Of a DNA stretch of 7,937 nucleotides, positions 5,821 to 7,937 are shown one piece after another (within the stretch, counting starts at the first letter, position 1; each line of letters opens with the position of its first letter). A program made the position numbers and the translations under genes. The notes under the pieces are model-generated. The model saw only the letters and a list, made by a program, of their open reading frames with translations, ran no database searches and was not told the origin of the DNA. This DNA comes from Mesoaciditogaceae bacterium (GTDB lineage: Bacteria > Thermotogota > Thermotogae > Mesoaciditogales > Mesoaciditogaceae): positions 1 to 7,937 of the forward strand of contig WFSH01000147.1 in NCBI GenBank assembly GCA_015486145.1. Reading direction: 5' to 3'.

Positions 5821-7083
5821 TTGGCGGATGTGGTTGCAATGATACTTGCAGGTGGTCAAGGGACGAGATTGGGAGTTCTAACTGAAAACATTGTGAAACC
5901 AGCTGTAGCTTTTGGTGGAAAATACAGAATAATAGATTTTACACTGTCAAATTGTGCAAATTCATCCATATATACGGTGGGAGTTCTCACTCAGTACAAG
6001 CCGCGTGTGTTGAGTAAACACCTTGGGATAGGTAGAGATTGGGATCTTGATAGGAAAGAGGGAGGCTTGTCGGTGCTCTCGCCTTATGCCGCCTCCTCGA
6101 AAGGTGAATGGTACAAGGGAACCGCACATGCCATTTACCAGAATATGGATTTTATCGATCAGTTTTCTCCAAAATACGTTCTTGTACTATCAGGTGATCA
6201 CGTTTATGCGATGGACTACAACGAGATACTGGATTTTCACATATTAAAAAGATCAGAGGCAACTGTTGCGTGCATCCGTGTTCCCCTTCCGGATGCGAGT
6301 AGGTTTGGAACGATTATAACTGACAATACTTACCGCATAGTTGATTTTGAGGAGAAACCCTCACAGCCACGTTCTCAACTCGTGTCAATGGGAATATACC
6401 TGTTCAACTGGAAAATGTTGAAAAAGTTTCTCGTTGAGGATGCGAGAGATCAAAAATCTGCACATGACTTTGGGAAAAATGTGATACCCAAAATGTTGTC
6501 CGAAAAACGTTACATGTACGCTTACGAGTTCGATGGGTATTGGCGTGATGTTGGAACGGTGTATTCATTCTGGATGGCAAATCTCGAGCTCACATTTCCC
6601 ATGCCAGCCCTCAATCTTTACGATCCAAATTGGCGCTTTTACACTCACAGTGAGGAAATGCCACCGGCCTTTTTCGGGAAGAATTCAAAAATAATAAATT
6701 CTCTCGTGAGTGAGGGAAGTGTAGTTTATGGTGATGTGGAGGGAAGCGTGCTCTTTCAGGGGGTCGAGGTTGGAGAGGGAAGCTTGGTAAAAAAATCTGT
6801 CATAATGACGAACGTTACCATCGGGAAAAATTGCCACGTGGAGAACGCGGTGATAAGTGAAAACACGATCGTTGGAGATGGTACTTCAATAGGTGTAGGT
6901 GACGACGTTGAAAATGCCGAACAACCGGATATTTACAATCATGGGATAAGTGTTGTAGGTGAAAACGTTGTTATTCCTTCAGGTACGTATATAGGTAAGA
7001 ACTGCTCTGTTGGCAATTTTCTCAACATGAGGAAAATGGGTATCAAAACTTTGAAAAGTGGCCAGAATTTGAGATATCATTAG
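5821..7083 (+). CDS. glgC: Glucose-1-phosphate adenylyltransferase (ADP-glucose pyrophosphorylase), catalytic subunit GlgC
   Basis: GlgC makes ADP-glucose and pyrophosphate from ATP and glucose-1-phosphate, supplying glycogen synthase. The protein has 420 residues with a TTG start. Catalytic motifs are complete: AGGQGTRL (10-17, Arg16), KPAVAFGGKYRIIDF (26-40, Lys26), DWDLDRKEGG (73-82), WYKGTAHAIYQN (97-108), SGDHVY (124-129, catalytic Asp126), FEEKP (176-180, Lys179 for glucose-1-phosphate) and GYWRDVGT (239-246, metal-binding Asp243). A left-handed beta-helix of hexapeptide repeats runs from about 285 to 400. The segment matching the fructose-bisphosphate-binding Lys39-Arg40 of the E. coli enzyme reads Asn23-Ile24, as in Bacillus-type GlgC. 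This suggests weak or different allosteric activation when alone. Together with GlgD it likely forms a mixed tetramer. The TAG stop is followed within five bases by the next gene's promoter. Function is certain; regulatory behaviour is inferred. Confidence 0.97.
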   Translation: MADVVAMILAGGQGTRLGVLTENIVKPAVAFGGKYRIIDFTLSNCANSSIYTVGVLTQYKPRVLSKHLGIGRDWDLDRKEGGLSVLSPYAASSKGEWYKGTAHAIYQNMDFIDQFSPKYVLVLSGDHVYAMDYNEILDFHILKRSEATVACIRVPLPDASRFGTIITDNTYRIVDFEEKPSQPRSQLVSMGIYLFNWKMLKKFLVEDARDQKSAHDFGKNVIPKMLSEKRYMYAYEFDGYWRDVGTVYSFWMANLELTFPMPALNLYDPNWRFYTHSEEMPPAFFGKNSKIINSLVSEGSVVYGDVEGSVLFQGVEVGEGSLVKKSVIMTNVTIGKNCHVENAVISENTIVGDGTSIGVGDDVENAEQPDIYNHGISVVGENVVIPSGTYIGKNCSVGNFLNMRKMGIKTLKSGQNLRYH

Positions 7084-7088
7084 TAACT

Positions 7089-7117
7089 TTGACAATCGAG
7101 TTTTTTGATGTTATAAT
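7089..7117 (+). promoter_or_regulatory. Perfect-consensus sigma-70-type promoter for the GH43 gene
   Basis: The -35 box TTGACA (7089-7094) and -10 box TATAAT (7112-7117) both match consensus exactly, with the optimal 17-base spacer, which contains a T-run. Transcription should start near 7124, giving a leader of about 30 bases before the ATG at 7155. The boxes begin five bases after the glgC stop, making the downstream gene its own transcription unit. No terminator separates the two, so read-through from glgC is also possible. Confidence 0.9.
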
Positions 7118-7154
7118 CAGGAAGGTTTTTTAGATTTCTCATTGGGGCGATTTC

Positions 7155-7937
7155 ATGGGGGTTTTTAGGGGTATCGTGATCGTTTTACTGCTTTTGATAG
7201 CCATAATGGGAGTGGCAGAATGTGGAACTGCTACTTATGATCATTCGGCTCCCGATCCATCTCCGGCTATTTGGTATCGCCATTATTATTATATCTATAC
7301 AACAACTCCCCCAGGCACAGTCACCTTACTTCGAAATATTGCTTCACTTTTCAATTTTTCAAATAAAAACGAGGACAATAGGCGAACGGCAAAATGTATC
7401 CCGATCATCAGATCCAAGCATCTGTTACATTGGAAAAAAGTTGGATATGTTTTCAATTCTCTTCCCAAGTGGTCTAATGGTGATGTATGGTCACCAGATG
7501 TTGTTTATATCAATCATGAGTTTATTCTCTATTACGCCGCCAAAATTAGGGGTGGCGTGTCTTTTGGCATAGGAGTTGCCATTTCCAAGAATCCAGTTGG
7601 TCCGTTTGTGGATTTAGGTCATCCGATTGTGAGTGGAAAGGGTTTCGAAGCGATAGATCCCGATGTTTTCATCGATGGTAAAAAAATGTATCTTTTATGG
7701 GGATCGGATTTTGGTCCTATCTACATTCAAGAGCTCTCTGAAAACGGAACAAAGCTTGTAGGGCAAAAAGTGCCTCTTCTTTGGCCAACAAATAAGCCTT
7801 ATGAACGTTTGATAGAGGGAGCTTTTTTGGTTTACACAAACGGTTATTACTTTCTATTCTATTGCGGGGACAACACGTGGGAGCATTATGCGGAAATGGT
7901 GGCAAGAAGCAGAAACATTTTTGGTCCTTATGAAAGA
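7155..7937 (+). CDS. Family 43 glycoside hydrolase (arabinanase/arabinofuranosidase/xylosidase type), secreted, 3' truncated
   Basis: The frame is open from ATG 7155 to the right edge: 261 residues, with the C terminus outside the window. GGGG at 7144-7147, seven bases upstream, serves as ribosome-binding site. Residues 1-22 look like a signal peptide or membrane anchor (Arg5, then IVIVLLLLIAIMGVA). Cys23 follows Glu, so this is a poor lipobox. The rest matches the five-bladed beta-propeller fold of GH43. The general base candidate is Asp34 in APDPSPAIW, and a blade segment IPIIRSKHLLHWKKVG lies at 82-97. VWSPDVVY (111-118) and the GIGVAISKNPVGPF stretch (138-151) follow. The pKa-modulating Asp candidate is Asp168 in AIDPDVF and the acid candidate Glu221 in IEGAFLVY. 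Family proteins cleave arabinose or xylose linkages in plant polysaccharides; the exact substrate cannot be read. Residues about 51-80, poor in family motifs and rich in Asn, look like an insertion in the first blade. Frames overlapping this gene are shadows. Confidence 0.88.
   Translation, partial: MGVFRGIVIVLLLLIAIMGVAECGTATYDHSAPDPSPAIWYRHYYYIYTTTPPGTVTLLRNIASLFNFSNKNEDNRRTAKCIPIIRSKHLLHWKKVGYVFNSLPKWSNGDVWSPDVVYINHEFILYYAAKIRGGVSFGIGVAISKNPVGPFVDLGHPIVSGKGFEAIDPDVFIDGKKMYLLWGSDFGPIYIQELSENGTKLVGQKVPLLWPTNKPYERLIEGAFLVYTNGYYFLFYCGDNTWEHYAEMVARSRNIFGPYER

Noticed and set aside
4851..6020. Near-identical DNA stretches in glgD and glgC (around GVLTQY codons)
   Set aside because: These reflect ancient gene duplication and conserved protein motifs and not a recent repeat; flanking sequence has diverged.
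7042..7109. ATCAAAA ... TTTTGAT complementary arms around the glgC stop, as a possible terminator
   Set aside because: The stem is only seven A/T-rich pairs with a loop of more than 50 bases, and the T-run belongs to the promoter spacer. It would not terminate transcription.
7222..7572. Open frame of 116 codons on the + strand inside the GH43 gene
   Set aside because: It is in another frame of a gene with clear family motifs, and has a hydrophobic, low-complexity composition without recognisable domains.

Overview
The window looks like part of a Thermotogota (Thermotogales-type) chromosome. The serine hydroxymethyltransferase and the GlgD/GlgC pair read very much like the Thermotoga proteins as I recall them. 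RuvB, a small YggT protein and NAD kinase also lie close together in Thermotoga maritima from memory. DNA is moderately AT-rich, genes are tightly packed on the + strand, and three of the seven visible starts are TTG with good Shine-Dalgarno sequences. The genus is not determined, and no database was searched.

Positions 1-4643 hold a compact gene string with almost no intergenic DNA: the 3' end of ruvB (DNA repair helicase), a YggT-family membrane protein, NAD kinase, a PAS-PAS-AAA+-Fis regulator of the sigma-54 activator class, and glyA. The yggT/NAD kinase and NAD kinase/regulator junctions are 4-base ATGA overlaps. The glyA ribosome-binding site overlaps the regulator's stop codon. The genes are therefore very likely cotranscribed and partly translationally coupled, from a promoter upstream of the window.

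Positions 4644-4696 are the only real gap in the string and hold an imperfect palindrome followed by the glgD ribosome-binding site. Positions 4697-7083 hold glgD and glgC, a tandem paralogous pair. They probably form a mixed ADP-glucose pyrophosphorylase that makes the glucosyl donor for glycogen. GlgC keeps every catalytic residue I checked, while GlgD has lost several.

Just after the glgC stop there is a perfect-consensus housekeeping promoter (TTGACA, 17-base spacer, TATAAT). It drives a secreted or membrane-anchored family 43 glycoside hydrolase starting at 7155 and running off the right edge. That gene begins a separate transcription unit, and its open frame is easily missed because its stop lies outside the window. 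Catabolism of arabinose- or xylose-containing polysaccharides next to glycogen synthesis fits a fermentative, polysaccharide-degrading bacterium.

No RNA gene, CRISPR array, insertion sequence, phage element or convincing intrinsic terminator was seen. The most interesting points are the sigma-54 activator with an intact GAFTGA loop in a housekeeping operon, the uneven split of catalytic and putative allosteric residues between GlgC and GlgD, and the GH43 gene with its promoter.
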